Origin: Candidozyma auris
Lineage: Eukaryota; Ascomycota; Pichiomycetes; Serinales; Metschnikowiaceae
Direction: 5' to 3'
Assembly (NCBI RefSeq): GCF_003013715.1
Contig: NC_072812.1
Span: forward strand, 2,046,001-2,110,000
Length of the DNA stretch: 64,000 bases
Positions 9,599-19,371 of the stretch are shown piece by piece. The number at the start of each line of letters is the position of its first letter. Within the stretch, counting starts at the first letter, position 1. The notes below the pieces were generated by a model, which did no database searches, was not told the origin of the DNA, and saw only the letters and a program-made list of their open reading frames with translations. The translations under genes and the position numbers were made by a program.

Positions 9599-10445
9599 AC
9601 GCACAATCCCACACCCAACGCTGATGGCCTTGCAAAGTGGTCTCCAAAGCGAAATTTTGTTCTGTCAGCCATATTCTGGCAGTATGGTCGGCAGAGCATG
9701 TTGCTAAATGTTTCATATCTGTCAGAAGGACGACCCTTGTGATGTATTTCAGATGTGATCTGAATTTTGTGGCTGGAGTCAATGAAGTGATATCTCTTTG
9801 ATTCTGCATCTTCCACACGTAGCAATTGCCTTTGTTATTCCCAGCCACGAGCATGCTTCCATCACTGGCCACAGACAAGGAATTTATCGGCACGTCATCC
9901 TCGGGAATTAAATGATGCGTACACTGATTCTCCCCCAAGTCCCAAATTCTGATATTACCATCATGGTCACAACTTATAAGCTCACCCTGATTTGGGTGAA
10001 TCACTACCTCATTTACCGGGCAATAGTGCTTGTAGTTTCGCTGCACCGATGGTGACCGCACATCCCACACCTTAACCGTACCGTCTTCTGAAGACAGAAC
10101 CATCCACTTGTTTTCAATCTGAAACGCTATCAGTGTCACGTTTCCGTTATGGCCTTCGAATGTCATAACAGGATTCGAGCTTGAGCTACTTGCGTTTCCT
10201 GTGCCGCCTGCTCCTGACGCTCCCGGCGCCGCGCTAGAATTACCACCAGCAGATCCAGCTTGCTTTATATCGTAAAGACGAACGTATAAATTTCCTGCTG
10301 CTGCTAAGAAGCGCTTATCTGAGGTGATCTCTAGTCTGTTCACCTGAGAGTCTGTATGTTGGATTGTTCGTGAACAAACACCAGTCAAGGCGTCCCAAAA
10401 CCGAATGGTGTGATCATAGCCAGCAGAGGCTAATATTACAGACAT
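9459..10445 (-). CDS. LST8: TOR complex WD40 subunit Lst8
   Basis: A 328-aa WD-repeat propeller found in TORC1 and TORC2 (also called GbetaL/mLST8), where it stabilises the Tor kinase domain. Recognisable blocks include DHTIRFWDALTG, SSEDGTVKVWDVRSPS, NEVVIHPNQGELISCD, GNIRIWDLGENQC and the terminal blade ending near WDLSNSETVRHYNGH. The protein is about 25 residues longer than the 303-aa yeast protein because of a Gly/Ser/Ala-rich insert at about 62-91. No splice signals were found in the insert. The ATG at 10445 gives the expected start of the first blade. The last 46 codons overlap the SET-domain gene in antisense. Confidence 0.95.
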   Translation of the reverse strand: MSVILASAGYDHTIRFWDALTGVCSRTIQHTDSQVNRLEITSDKRFLAAAGNLYVRLYDIKQAGSAGGNSSAAPGASGAGGTGNASSSSSNPVMTFEGHNGNVTLIAFQIENKWMVLSSEDGTVKVWDVRSPSVQRNYKHYCPVNEVVIHPNQGELISCDHDGNIRIWDLGENQCTHHLIPEDDVPINSLSVASDGSMLVAGNNKGNCYVWKMQNQRDITSLTPATKFRSHLKYITRVVLLTDMKHLATCSADHTARIWLTEQNFALETTLQGHQRWVWDCAFSADSAYLVTACSDHYVRLWDLSNSETVRHYNGHHKGAVCVALNDV

Positions 10446-10734
10446 GAGGCTGGAGCAATGAGGTATTGAGGTGCACTAAGGGCTTGTTATTTGAGATAGA
10501 TTTAGAGGAGCTCTTGATAGTGTAGTTTCAGTCTATGCAGGCCACGCCCAAGAAGCCCTGCAATGCAACGAAGATAAATGAAGAGTTTTTCTTATTCTAT
10601 TTACTATTTATTGTAGTTCCTATGGCGTTAAAAAGCTACTTCTTCATTCATGTTATTATGCTGATAGATTAAATAGCTTTATGAACTGACCGAGCCTCTA
10701 TAAAAACTGCTTTTATGCTATTCTCAGGCCCAGC

Positions 10735-11751
10735 CTAAAATGCACTTTGAATGGCCTGTTTCTGAGCTGGCAGTAATGAAGTTGGAAAGTCTATCTTATA
10801 CTTGATGATAAGGTCGCCGTGAGCGTTAGGGTCTTTGGAGTTTGGCATGCCCTGGCCGGGATATCTGTTAGTGGACGAGGGCTGGACAGGAAGCGATCTG
10901 GAAACGTTGATCTTCTTGCCGCTCAATGTCGTAATTTCTTTCTGGAATCCAAGCAAAGCTTCTTTGAAGGTAAGCTTGATTTCAGCAATCAAGTCGCTAC
11001 CTTCTCTCTTGAACACTGGATGAGGCTTTTCTTCAATGACGAACTGCACTGTCTGTCTTGCCTGGCATTCACGCTGGTAGTCACCTTCGTTGTTGAAATT
11101 GATTTTCGTACCCACTTTCCAGCCTGGCTTGATCTTGATCTCCAAAATCTTACTTTCTCTTGATCCATCGGCAGATTTTCTGTTGAGCTTCATCTTCTTG
11201 GTAGCACCATTGTACAACTCTTCTAACGTGCATGGCAAGGCCATTGATACGGTATCTGGTTCAGGACGGCGAGAGCGGCCACCACCTCCACCGCCGAAAC
11301 TGCCTGGCATACCTCCAAAACCACCGCCTCCACCAAATCCAGAGTTGCCTCCAAAACCGCTACCACCAAAACTGAATCCGCCATCATCCATTCCGAAACC
11401 GCCCATTTGCGAGAATATGTTGAATGCATCCGATTGCGAAAATGGGTGGCCTCCACCGAAAGAGAATGTAGTTCCTCCACCGCCAGGTGCTCCACCAGCA
11501 AATGGGTTTTCACCTCCAGCTGGTGCATTGCCTCTGGCAGCTTCTAAGCCATAGTCATCATAAACCTGTCTCTTGTCACCATTGGACAAGATATCAAATG
11601 CTTCAGAAATCTCTTTAAATTTTTCCGTATCACCGGTAGGTTTGTCTGGATGGTACTTGAGGGCCTGTTTTCTGTATGCTTTTTTGATTTCATTGTCGTT
11701 GGCCAGCGGCGATACCCCCAACAAATCGTAGAGTTTAGTTTCCTTCACCAT
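10735..11751 (-). CDS. SIS1: Type II Hsp40 co-chaperone Sis1
   Basis: A 338-aa cytosolic and nuclear J-protein that partners Hsp70 and is essential in yeast for translation initiation and prion propagation. The J domain covers residues 1-70 with HPD at 34-36. A G/F-rich region (about 75-165, [13 protein letters not shown]) follows, and then two beta-barrel substrate-binding domains without a zinc finger, which is the type II layout. The end, [12 protein letters not shown], matches the Sis1 dimerisation tail. Codon 16 is CTG, where S. cerevisiae Sis1 has Ser (GVSPSAN), so CUG probably encodes Ser here. A three-unit heat-shock element lies 120 bp upstream. The ATG at 11751 starts the canonical [12 protein letters not shown]. 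Confidence 0.95.
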   Translation of the reverse strand: MVKETKLYDLLGVSPLANDNEIKKAYRKQALKYHPDKPTGDTEKFKEISEAFDILSNGDKRQVYDDYGLEAARGNAPAGGENPFAGGAPGGGGTTFSFGGGHPFSQSDAFNIFSQMGGFGMDDGGFSFGGSGFGGNSGFGGGGGFGGMPGSFGGGGGGRSRRPEPDTVSMALPCTLEELYNGATKKMKLNRKSADGSRESKILEIKIKPGWKVGTKINFNNEGDYQRECQARQTVQFVIEEKPHPVFKREGSDLIAEIKLTFKEALLGFQKEITTLSGKKINVSRSLPVQPSSTNRYPGQGMPNSKDPNAHGDLIIKYKIDFPTSLLPAQKQAIQSAF

Positions 11752-12081
11752 TATATTGTGTTGAGTTTCTTCTGCTTTGTGGATGAAAACTCACTGTTCT
11801 TGCATGGATTCGCTATTCTTGATAAATGAGGTGAGGTGCGCAACACCGTTTGGCAGAGAGTGCGAGGACCTTCTAGAAGGTTCTACAGCTAGGGGTCAAA
11901 GTTAATGAAAACAAAAGAATTCGACAACACCATCAAGTAAAATTTGACCTTCATAATTCTGTCATCAACGACGTGATGACTGAAATTTTTGTATTGGACG
12001 TCGTTGCCATAGGACGGAGAGACGCACAATCAAGCAGTGTTGGTCTCACTGTGCGAAGAGGTCGACGAGTAGCTAAAATGA
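11752..12081. other. SIS1 promoter and GUP1 3' flank
   Basis: 330 bp with the heat-shock element at 11871-11883 and nothing coding. The GUP1 stop is at 12082. Confidence 0.6.
11871..11883. promoter_or_regulatory. Heat-shock element of SIS1
   Basis: TTCTAGAAGGTTC fits the Hsf1 consensus nTTCnnGAAnnTTCn, three inverted NTTCN units with no mismatch. It lies 120 bp upstream of the SIS1 ATG. Hsf1 control of SIS1 is known in yeast. Confidence 0.8.
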
Positions 12082-13782
12082 TTAGCATTTAACGTCAATG
12101 CCTCGTCTTTTCTCCGCTTCTCTCATCTCAAACATCACCTGTACGCCAACAAATAACGTGGCCAGCGCCAAGATGAAAAAACGCAATCCTTGAAGAGTGC
12201 TAAACATCTCCTTGATGAGTGCAACGGTACCGTCTTTGCCAAGGCAAAAGCCAAACAAGTTTGCAATCATCATGAGCCAAATATTTATCGAGGCACCAAC
12301 ACCGCACAAGTAACGGAACCACGGCTTCCCGGAGTATTTCTTGAAGTAGATTGTGGCCAAAATCTCTGGCAAGAGGAAGATCACCACTAGCCATCCCCAT
12401 ATGAGTAGCTTGAGCTCGATATCGTGCCACACAGCAACGAAACTGAACACTACGAGAGTGTTCACGACTCTTGATATCATATTGCTCGAGCTACTGTTCT
12501 GACCTTTACGTCCTCCACCACCAAGGGGCACGTAGATATAGCGAATCACCCACTTGTTGTAAGAACGATGCCATGCTCTCCAGAATGCTAGAGCCAGGTA
12601 GTTGTTGTCCATGCATCGTATCATGTTTTCAGGTGGATCAATGCCGTCGAGCAATGCCCAGAACCGAAAAAGTCTCCACGGTATAAGTAGCTTAAGCCAT
12701 ATGACGTTCAAGTTAAACATGCCTAACATGGAGAGCTGGAATGGAGTGTCACCATCCCATGCCTTAGTTTTGGAGACTGCGACAACATACATGAAATGAA
12801 GAATGAACTCCATGACTAAAATGCAAAATAGTAAGCGCATCCCATAAAGTGCCGTGCGCTTGATATTAAGAGTGGATCCAAGTCTGTAATACTGTGTCTG
12901 GTACAAGTAGTCATTAAATGTAATGATGGGGCCGCCAATAAACAAAGGAGCATAAGTTATGTATGCAATATAGTTGAAGAAGCTGTAATCCAGGAGAGGA
13001 AGTGGTGCAACAAGACGATCCCTCTCATCCAAGTTCTCCGTTACTCCTTTCGGCTCCGAAGGAGCTGAGTTTATCTTTTCTAGATAATCTAACCCAAAAG
13101 AGAGCATCCGAAGAAGGGTGAAGTTGTAAAATACGTCCCAGCGTGGAATGATACCCTTGAAGCCGTTGTCAATGACATCAAGGTGAAACGACGCGTTCCA
13201 GTAGCGATCATTGATGAATAAGGTTGCAATTCCATACACCCAGAGCAAAACTTTGGCAAGCTTCACTTCCGTTACACGCTTTGCAAATGTGTACATGACG
13301 AAAACATGCAAGAAGATCTTCACCACATTTACTCCATGAAGTGCAAAAAGGTACACGACGCCGAAGCCGACGTCAAACCAGGTTCGTTCAATATCGCCCT
13401 TGACATGCACTATCCATTTCCTGAGTGACACGTGTCCCGCCACAAGGCCCACAAGGAGCCAAAAGTTGTTCCTGAAGAAACGATACTGTGTATCTGAATT
13501 ATCAACTTTCCTGCCGAACATCCACCCCTGGCTTAATAGCGGCTCGTACTTTGGGTAATTTGGGTTATACTCGTTCGAGGCATCCATTGCTGTTTTCCAC
13601 ATAAGGGGAATTGCCAACATGAAGATCACAGCGTACACCCTGAACTCAAGAGTTTTCCATTTGGACTGAGGCTCAGCTCGAGCGACAATCTGCTGTCTCT
13701 TTGCCGGATCTGACGGCGGGAAGAGCCTCGTGTCGAGTGCCTCTAGAGAGAAAAACCGAAGCACTGGTTGAAGAATGTTCAT
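12082..13782 (-). CDS. GUP1: MBOAT family membrane O-acyltransferase Gup1
   Basis: A 566-aa polytopic ER/plasma-membrane protein of the MBOAT family. Gup1 remodels GPI anchors by adding C26 fatty acid to lyso-PI, and it was first described in glycerol uptake. The conserved MBOAT core [13 protein letters not shown] is followed by [12 protein letters not shown], which carries the invariant His. Ten or so hydrophobic segments are spread along the protein. The frame is open five codons upstream from a TTG. I use the first ATG at 13782 ([19 protein letters not shown]). The length is close to the 560 aa of S. cerevisiae. It is divergent from HNT1 across 842 bp. Confidence 0.93.
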   Translation of the reverse strand: MNILQPVLRFFSLEALDTRLFPPSDPAKRQQIVARAEPQSKWKTLEFRVYAVIFMLAIPLMWKTAMDASNEYNPNYPKYEPLLSQGWMFGRKVDNSDTQYRFFRNNFWLLVGLVAGHVSLRKWIVHVKGDIERTWFDVGFGVVYLFALHGVNVVKIFLHVFVMYTFAKRVTEVKLAKVLLWVYGIATLFINDRYWNASFHLDVIDNGFKGIIPRWDVFYNFTLLRMLSFGLDYLEKINSAPSEPKGVTENLDERDRLVAPLPLLDYSFFNYIAYITYAPLFIGGPIITFNDYLYQTQYYRLGSTLNIKRTALYGMRLLFCILVMEFILHFMYVVAVSKTKAWDGDTPFQLSMLGMFNLNVIWLKLLIPWRLFRFWALLDGIDPPENMIRCMDNNYLALAFWRAWHRSYNKWVIRYIYVPLGGGGRKGQNSSSSNMISRVVNTLVVFSFVAVWHDIELKLLIWGWLVVIFLLPEILATIYFKKYSGKPWFRYLCGVGASINIWLMMIANLFGFCLGKDGTVALIKEMFSTLQGLRFFILALATLFVGVQVMFEMREAEKRRGIDVKC

Positions 13783-14624
13783 TCCTCGAATAGGCAATTG
13801 TAGTATTGATATTTGTCTCCTTACTGAGAAGAGGCGTGTACAATTGTATGGGAGCTGATAGAGTGCGCTTAGTGTGGGGTGGCCAATACCATGGATTGAG
13901 AATGATGATGGAAAAAGTAAAGAAATTGGATCGTAGAAAATGAAAATGTACTTTACTTATTCTTTGTTTAACGTGATTACCGGGTGTGATTTGCCAAATC
14001 GAATAGATTTGTCTGTGACTTTTATAACGTGTTAGGTGCATATACTACAGTAGCACTATCTGACGGTTACGAAGAAGGGCTGGTTGTCTACCAATGCTGC
14101 ATGTATACTTTGGCTCTGAAAGAAGTGACCTAATTGAACTTAGGTCACTTTATGTCGAAAATTCCTAATAAGTCGATAGAGTAATGGCTGCAGATTGAGG
14201 CCAAATGTATGAGTCCTGCTTCAACCAAAGATAAATGTGTTGTTATGTCAATTACTGCAATAAACTTGACTCAATTAAGAACTACTGAAGGATATATTGC
14301 TGGTATTACTCTCATCCCTCAATAACAAGTGTTCCGTTCCTATTATTGAGGAGACCCAACGCCTGGGAGTATTTCTGTGAAGTCCTAGTTCCGAAAATCA
14401 CTAAATTGATCCATTTTTTACAAATTGATTCGAGATACACAAAGAATTCCGTATTCCCATCTCCCAATACACTCCATAAAGTCCCAATTTCATTGCACCA
14501 ATTATTCTTGTCACCCCACTCTGAGGTGTACATATATAAAGCAAGGTAACACTCCGCGTAAACTCTCTCCCATCTCCACTACCCCGGCAAGCACCGCTTC
14601 CTTAGAGCTAAACATCAATCAATC
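13783..14624. other. Divergent promoter region GUP1/HNT1
   Basis: 842 bp of AT-rich sequence with a TATA box for HNT1 (14533) and a one-mismatch copy of the recurrent motif (TGGCTGCAGA, 14185-14194). No coding content was recognised. Confidence 0.6.
14533..14540 (+). promoter_or_regulatory. TATA box of HNT1
   Basis: TATATAAA, 92 bp upstream of the HNT1 ATG, a usual distance for a budding yeast. Confidence 0.6.
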
Positions 14625-15083
14625 ATGTCCGCCAAATCCAATGCCTCTTGCATCTTCTGCAAAATCATCAAAGGAGAAATCCCTTCGTTCAAGCTCCTCG
14701 AGACTAAGCTCACCTACTCTTTCTTGGACATTCAACCAACAGCAGAGGCCCACTGTCTCATTATCCCCAAGTACCATGGGGCCAAGTTGCACAATCTCCC
14801 AGACGAGTACCTCGCTGACATTTTGCCCGTTGTGAAGAAATTGACCAGGGTGTTGAAGCTTGACGAGAACAACACGCCAGAAGGGAGTGGCTACAATGTG
14901 TTGCAAAACAACGGGAGAATCGCTCACCAGGTGGTGGACCACGTCCATTTCCACTTGATCCCCAAGAGAGACGAGGAGACTGGGTTGGGTGTAGGATGGC
15001 CAGCGCAACCCACTGACTTTGACAAGTTGGGCAAGCTTCACGAGTCCTTGAAGGAAGCTTTGGCCTCGGAGGAGAAGTTGTAG
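14625..15083 (+). CDS. HNT1: HINT-type adenosine 5'-monophosphoramidase
   Basis: A 152-aa histidine-triad protein that hydrolyses AMP linked to amines such as lysine. In yeast it interacts functionally with Kin28/TFIIH. The N-terminal CxxC (CIFC, 9-12) and the catalytic triad HVHFH (106-110) are both present. PTAEAHCLIIPKYHG is the central strand of the family. The length matches S. cerevisiae Hnt1 (158 aa). The gene is uninterrupted here, whereas the S. cerevisiae copy has an intron. The ATG at 14625 follows a TATA box by about 90 bp. Confidence 0.95.
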   Translation: MSAKSNASCIFCKIIKGEIPSFKLLETKLTYSFLDIQPTAEAHCLIIPKYHGAKLHNLPDEYLADILPVVKKLTRVLKLDENNTPEGSGYNVLQNNGRIAHQVVDHVHFHLIPKRDEETGLGVGWPAQPTDFDKLGKLHESLKEALASEEKL

Positions 15084-15638
15084 TTAGCTGGACAATGCTC
15101 CAGGACAGTTAAGACGCTATGAGATGGATGAGGTTATAGGGGAGTTTTTAGGAGAGATTTGAGGAGAGATCTAAGGAGAGATCTAAGGAGATATTTTAGG
15201 ATAGGTAAGAGTATAAGACACTTGGAATCGGTGGTTGTAGGTAGAGTTGTGTGCGTAAAAGTATGAGAAAGTGGGACATCACTCATTAGTAGTAAAAATT
15301 CAAGACTGGCTCGCTATTTCATATACAAACACTGTGTGGGTCATCAGTGTGGCATCTGCGTTGCTCAAGAAGCAGTTCTGATCCGCAGCCATTCCCATAT
15401 ATGCTTGTATGTTGCAATCAAGCGAGAAGCTTCAACTTTGATAAAAGATTGTTTGTTTCAAAGTAGGCGTTTGTTTGTTTATTTTTTTTGGAAAGCTCCG
15501 TCATCTAACTTGTTCTTTTCTCCCTCTTTCAACGTATTACCTTCCTTTCCCAACTCTTACCTTGTCTTCACTGACATACACTCCACACGCATTATCAAGA
15601 CCAACTCAATATCACCACCATACGCAATCGACAGTGCA
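15084..15638. other. Intergenic region HNT1-SFT2
   Basis: 555 bp with a purine-rich 12-bp tandem repeat (15151-15198) and a near-copy of the recurrent motif (TCCGCAGCCA, 15382-15391). A pyrimidine-rich stretch (15510-15590) precedes the SFT2 ATG. The SFT2 frame is open upstream to 15336 but only from a GTG. Confidence 0.6.
15151..15198. repeat. 12-bp tandem repeat, four units
   Basis: Units GGAGAGATTTGA, GGAGAGATCTAA (twice, identical) and GGAGATATTTTA directly downstream of HNT1. They probably lie in its 3' untranslated region. Confidence 0.85.
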
Positions 15639-16268
15639 ATGTCTCTGCCAGAGGCCGATTTCCGGGCCCTGTTCGGCAATTGGACATCTCGGAATAATGC
15701 TGCAAGAACGTCCTTGCCTCCATTGTCATCTTGGACCGACTACGTTAGATCAGGTGCCAACAACCTATATGAATCACTCCCCACATACAACAACCCTGGG
15801 GTGTCTGCTCCGCAGCAGGAGCCTTCGTGGTTCAAACTAAGCAGGTTCGAGAAGATTGTTGGGTTCGGATGCTGCCTTGCCGCCTCGATGTTCTGCTTTA
15901 TCTTCAGCTTCTTTATGTTCCCCGTTCTTGCTCTCAACCCTCGCAAGTTTGCCCTTCTCTGGACAATGGGGTCTTTCTTATTTGTCATGTCGTTTGGTAT
16001 ACTCCAGGGTCCGTACGCTTACATCAGGCATCTCACAAGCCGGGACAGGATCATTTTTTCGGGTATATTCTTCGGATCCATCTTCCTCACCATGTACTGT
16101 GCTCTTATTCTCAGGAGTACCATATTGACCCTCCTTGCTAGTATTGTGGAAGTGGTGGCAATCCTCTACTATGTCATCAGTTACTTCCCTTTTGGTGCTA
16201 CAACACTAACCTGGTTCACCAGCTATATGGTAGGTTACTTTGGTGGGTTAGTATCAGCCATCTTCTGA
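15639..16268 (+). CDS. SFT2: Golgi membrane protein Sft2
   Basis: A 209-aa four-pass membrane protein of the late Golgi, implicated in retrograde endosome-to-Golgi vesicle fusion with the t-SNARE Sed5. The N-terminal 95 residues are cytosolic. The Sft2/Got1-like core (RFEKIVGFGCCLAASMFCF, then WTMGSFLFVMSFG, GPYAYIRHL and TLTWFTSYMVGYFGG) fills the rest. The length is close to S. cerevisiae Sft2 (215 aa). I take the ATG at 15639 (MSLPEADFRALFGNW) as the start. The open frame upstream is non-ATG and pyrimidine-rich, as expected of a leader. Confidence 0.92.
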   Translation: MSLPEADFRALFGNWTSRNNAARTSLPPLSSWTDYVRSGANNLYESLPTYNNPGVSAPQQEPSWFKLSRFEKIVGFGCCLAASMFCFIFSFFMFPVLALNPRKFALLWTMGSFLFVMSFGILQGPYAYIRHLTSRDRIIFSGIFFGSIFLTMYCALILRSTILTLLASIVEVVAILYYVISYFPFGATTLTWFTSYMVGYFGGLVSAIF

Positions 16269-16328
16269 ACTACATCAAAAGCATTCGTACCTTGTCTCAG
16301 CCCTATCATTATTATTACCTATTAGTAC

Positions 16329-17477
16329 TCAATTAATATACACTTGCACTTCAAAGTCCTCTTCCAACTCTGTATCGCCAACCACGCCATCTAGGTTGAG
16401 GTCCTCGTCGTCGAAGACGAGTCGGGCTCTTGTAACCAGCTTCTCATCGATGCCTTTGGTTTTGAGGTAATGCTCGAGTAAAGCACGTATTTTTGTCTGA
16501 GGTCCTACTTCCGCCTCAACACGCTTATTGTCTTTGCCTTTTAGTCCAACAACAAAATACTCAGACTTCTTTTCTAAATCTTCCTCCTTCTCATCTTCAC
16601 CGTTTTTGCATGCGACAATCTCTATGTCTTCGTCATCACTCACCTCTAGCTCTGCCTCGCGAGTACGGCTGAACTCTTCATATATTTCCTCGAAGTTCTT
16701 GCGAGCGCTTTCAGGTACATACAAACAATTGATCGGTGTCTTTTCGTTGGGTTTGCTAGGCTCGGGGATTCGTAGAGTGCTAGGCCTGAAGAATGGTTTG
16801 AGCTCCAGCCTACCCTCGATCCATATTAGGTACCCTCCTCTGAGTCTGAAAGGAACAAACTGAACTGCCGCTTGCAGCTTGAGTCTCTCCATAACAGTCA
16901 GAAATGTCTCCTCTCCAAAGCACGTAATCTTGTGCTTCTCCTCGACGCCAAGTTTGGATGTGACCGTAATCTCGTACTGTCTACTGGCTTCACGCCCATC
17001 GCTGTTTTTTGCTGCATGTTTCTTGATAAGCTCTTCAAACTCTCCATCTGAGTCCTCTCCATCTGAGTCCTCTCCATCTGAGTCCTCTCCATCCTCGATA
17101 ATCTCGATCGGTTCAGTTGCCGCTGTCAGAGGCCGGGGAACCTCAAAGATCTCTTCTGTATCTGAGGCGGCTTGAGCAGTGTGAAATGATTCGCCAAAGT
17201 CATCAGAAGTTGGGATCTCTGCTTTGCTCTGCTCCGCTGTAGGCCGTGAAGGCAGATTCATTTTGTTACTCTCTGGCGGCAAAGGCAGCTTGGGTGGATA
17301 TTCTGCTCTTCTCTTGATAGTGATGTTTGTGTCACTGGTCTCTTTTGGTTTCTCAACCTTCACCTCTTCTGGTTTCACCGTTGGATTTTTTGTCTTCTTA
17401 GGCTTCATGACGAAGAAGTCATCATCATCATCGTCGAAGAAGCGTTTCGGCTTCTTCTTCTTCTCCGGGCTGGCCAT
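16329..17477 (-). CDS. ESC2: RENi-family SUMO-like protein Esc2
   Basis: A 382-aa nuclear protein with an acidic, disordered N-terminal half and two SUMO-like domains in the C-terminal half (about 165-240 and 305-382, the latter ending FEVQVYIN). Esc2 and its fission-yeast relative Rad60 act in genome stability, recombination-intermediate resolution and silencing, by interacting with Ubc9 and the SUMO machinery. A GEDSD pentapeptide is repeated three times near residues 130-148, encoded by a perfect 15-bp DNA repeat. The frame is open two codons further to a TTG. I use the ATG at 17477 (MASPEKKKK). It is divergent from the TFC6-like gene across 283 bp. Confidence 0.85.
   Translation of the reverse strand: MASPEKKKKPKRFFDDDDDDFFVMKPKKTKNPTVKPEEVKVEKPKETSDTNITIKRRAEYPPKLPLPPESNKMNLPSRPTAEQSKAEIPTSDDFGESFHTAQAASDTEEIFEVPRPLTAATEPIEIIEDGEDSDGEDSDGEDSDGEFEELIKKHAAKNSDGREASRQYEITVTSKLGVEEKHKITCFGEETFLTVMERLKLQAAVQFVPFRLRGGYLIWIEGRLELKPFFRPSTLRIPEPSKPNEKTPINCLYVPESARKNFEEIYEEFSRTREAELEVSDDEDIEIVACKNGEDEKEEDLEKKSEYFVVGLKGKDNKRVEAEVGPQTKIRALLEHYLKTKGIDEKLVTRARLVFDDEDLNLDGVVGDTELEEDFEVQVYIN
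17041..17093. repeat. 15-bp coding tandem repeat in ESC2
   Basis: Three identical copies of TCTCCATCTGAGTCC plus a partial fourth, encoding a GEDSD repeat in the acidic linker. The identity at DNA level suggests recent slippage. Confidence 0.85.
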
Positions 17478-17760
17478 CTTCAAAAAGAAGGTTCTTGAAT
17501 CAGCCTACACAATTAGCACGGTTTCGCACACATAAAGTACCATAGAAGGCCACAGGGTTGGTCACGGTGAGATTTGAAAACGATAAATGAAAGACTTATT
17601 CTATGATCGAATATCTATTAGAAGAGGAATTCATGATTTTCATTATTCTTCTGTAGTCCATCATTCTAGTTTAACAAGAAGGGATTGGGTGATGACATAA
17701 CTTTACGCGAAATGAGTGATAGCATTTACGAAAACATAGGCATTATCTCCATACGCTACC

Positions 17761-19371
17761 ATGACAACAGAAGGAGAGAAGCTCTTGCTCAAGCCAAACC
17801 TTCCAAGAACGCGAGACATGAACTTCGTTGGTCGATTTCATCAAAATTACGGCTTTGAAGAAGGTCTTTTTGAGTATCTTTTAGCGCAGAAGGAAATCTG
17901 GGGAAACAAGCTCTTCTTCGTTGATGAGAATCAGTTCAGGGCTGTTGCTAATGAGAGAAGGCATTTGACTAGAGACCTTGTTGTGGTTGAAAAATCTAGC
18001 TTGATGTTTGCAGAGGTGGAGGGTTCAGAGATCCTGGAGAATGCGTTCAAATCTCAGTTTGGATCTGAGCCAAAGGAAGTCATTATAGCAGCTGGCGGCA
18101 ATGAGAGTAGAGAGATTCTTGAAGCTGGTAACAGTTTAAACATGAGTACGAAAACGAAGAGGAATTCAAGTATCTTGAATGTCGGAGGTATCATCACTGC
18201 CTTGAAATGGCTTCCATATGGACCTTTTCTAGCGATTGCTGTAGCTTACCATGAGGGTGGTCTTTCAAATGCTGTGAAAAGCCCGTCTTTACTGGTTTTT
18301 TCAGGCGGGAGCAATGCGACCGAAATCAAGTCTTGCATTCAGTTGTATAAATACGATCTGACGGCTACGTCCTTGACCCTAGAAAGGGTCCTAATAACTT
18401 CATCGTTCGGGGCTGCATCAAGCATCAACTGGCTTCCATTTAAGGTCAAAGAAGATGGAACCTGTGTGCTTTCTGCCTTGTTCACTGATGGGAGAGTACA
18501 TTTCTTCCGCATTGGTTCCTCGCTGCCTGAATCAAAGTATATCGATGTAAAGTCTTCTTCATGGACTATTTCTTTAAAGGATGAGAGAAGTGACAGCTCA
18601 TTACCCATCACCGCCTACGATATCTTTGATGAAAGCAAAGTTATTGTGGGCACAATTGATGGTGCCATTGCTGAATTTGTTCTACCTGGTTTTGATGATC
18701 ACCCCGAGATTCCCTCCTTTGTTAATTACGTTGCTGATTCAGCCATAAACACCATCACGGTTGGCCGAGTCTTCAATGGTCACGTACTTCTAGTCAACAC
18801 CGCCACAACTAGGTCATTTGCGATCTTATACGAAAACCTTCGACAGAGCAGAGTTGAAGTCGCCTACACCGTGCTGGATTTGCCTCCTCGATACCACGAA
18901 GGTTACCGAATATTTATCTACCCAGACAGTGCGGAGACCATCGGATATTCTTTTGCAAGACATCCACAACAAAAGCAAAGTTTGCTTCTACAAACAGAAC
19001 TAATATCCAGCTTTCACACTAGTGAGTTTCTCAATCATCCTCTTTCTATTGTTGGAAACGTCGCAGGCGACTTTTATGTGATGAACATAGCCAGGAAAAT
19101 TATTGGAGTTCCTAAAGCACACAATAGATTAGTCGTACCGCTCAGGATCTGGTCATTCTCCTTAGAAACGGACCGCACTACATTAAGACTCTCTGGTGAC
19201 TATGTCCCAACCACAGCTGACAAGTCGAATGTTGCATACTCCTTTACTCCACACGAAATTGGCATATCAGCTTGTGCTTGGAACGAAGATTTTGATGGAA
19301 GCTCAACCTATGCCATGGGCACTTACTCGGGATTGTTGGTTTTGGAGAGACTAGACCCTGCTTTCAATTAG
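17761..19371 (+). CDS. WD40-like protein, probably TFIIIC subunit Tfc6
   Basis: A 536-aa protein with weak beta-propeller character. The blade-like segments include ALKWLPYGPFLAIAV (about 148-162), SSINWLPFKVKEDG and ISACAWNEDFDGSSTYAMGTYSGLLVL at the end. This pattern and length fit the WD40 part of the tau-91/Tfc6 subunit of RNA polymerase III factor TFIIIC, which with Tfc3 binds the B box of tRNA genes. The N-terminal 135 residues are not recognised, and the protein is shorter than S. cerevisiae Tfc6 (672 aa). The assignment is an inference from family feel, not from a catalytic motif. The stop codon overlaps the UBA4 stop on the other strand by 4 bp. Confidence 0.65.
   Translation: MTTEGEKLLLKPNLPRTRDMNFVGRFHQNYGFEEGLFEYLLAQKEIWGNKLFFVDENQFRAVANERRHLTRDLVVVEKSSLMFAEVEGSEILENAFKSQFGSEPKEVIIAAGGNESREILEAGNSLNMSTKTKRNSSILNVGGIITALKWLPYGPFLAIAVAYHEGGLSNAVKSPSLLVFSGGSNATEIKSCIQLYKYDLTATSLTLERVLITSSFGAASSINWLPFKVKEDGTCVLSALFTDGRVHFFRIGSSLPESKYIDVKSSSWTISLKDERSDSSLPITAYDIFDESKVIVGTIDGAIAEFVLPGFDDHPEIPSFVNYVADSAINTITVGRVFNGHVLLVNTATTRSFAILYENLRQSRVEVAYTVLDLPPRYHEGYRIFIYPDSAETIGYSFARHPQQKQSLLLQTELISSFHTSEFLNHPLSIVGNVAGDFYVMNIARKIIGVPKAHNRLVVPLRIWSFSLETDRTTLRLSGDYVPTTADKSNVAYSFTPHEIGISACAWNEDFDGSSTYAMGTYSGLLVLERLDPAFN

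Noticed and set aside
10172..10262. Intron inside LST8
   Set aside because: No donor plus branch site pair, and the segment reads as in-frame low-complexity protein.
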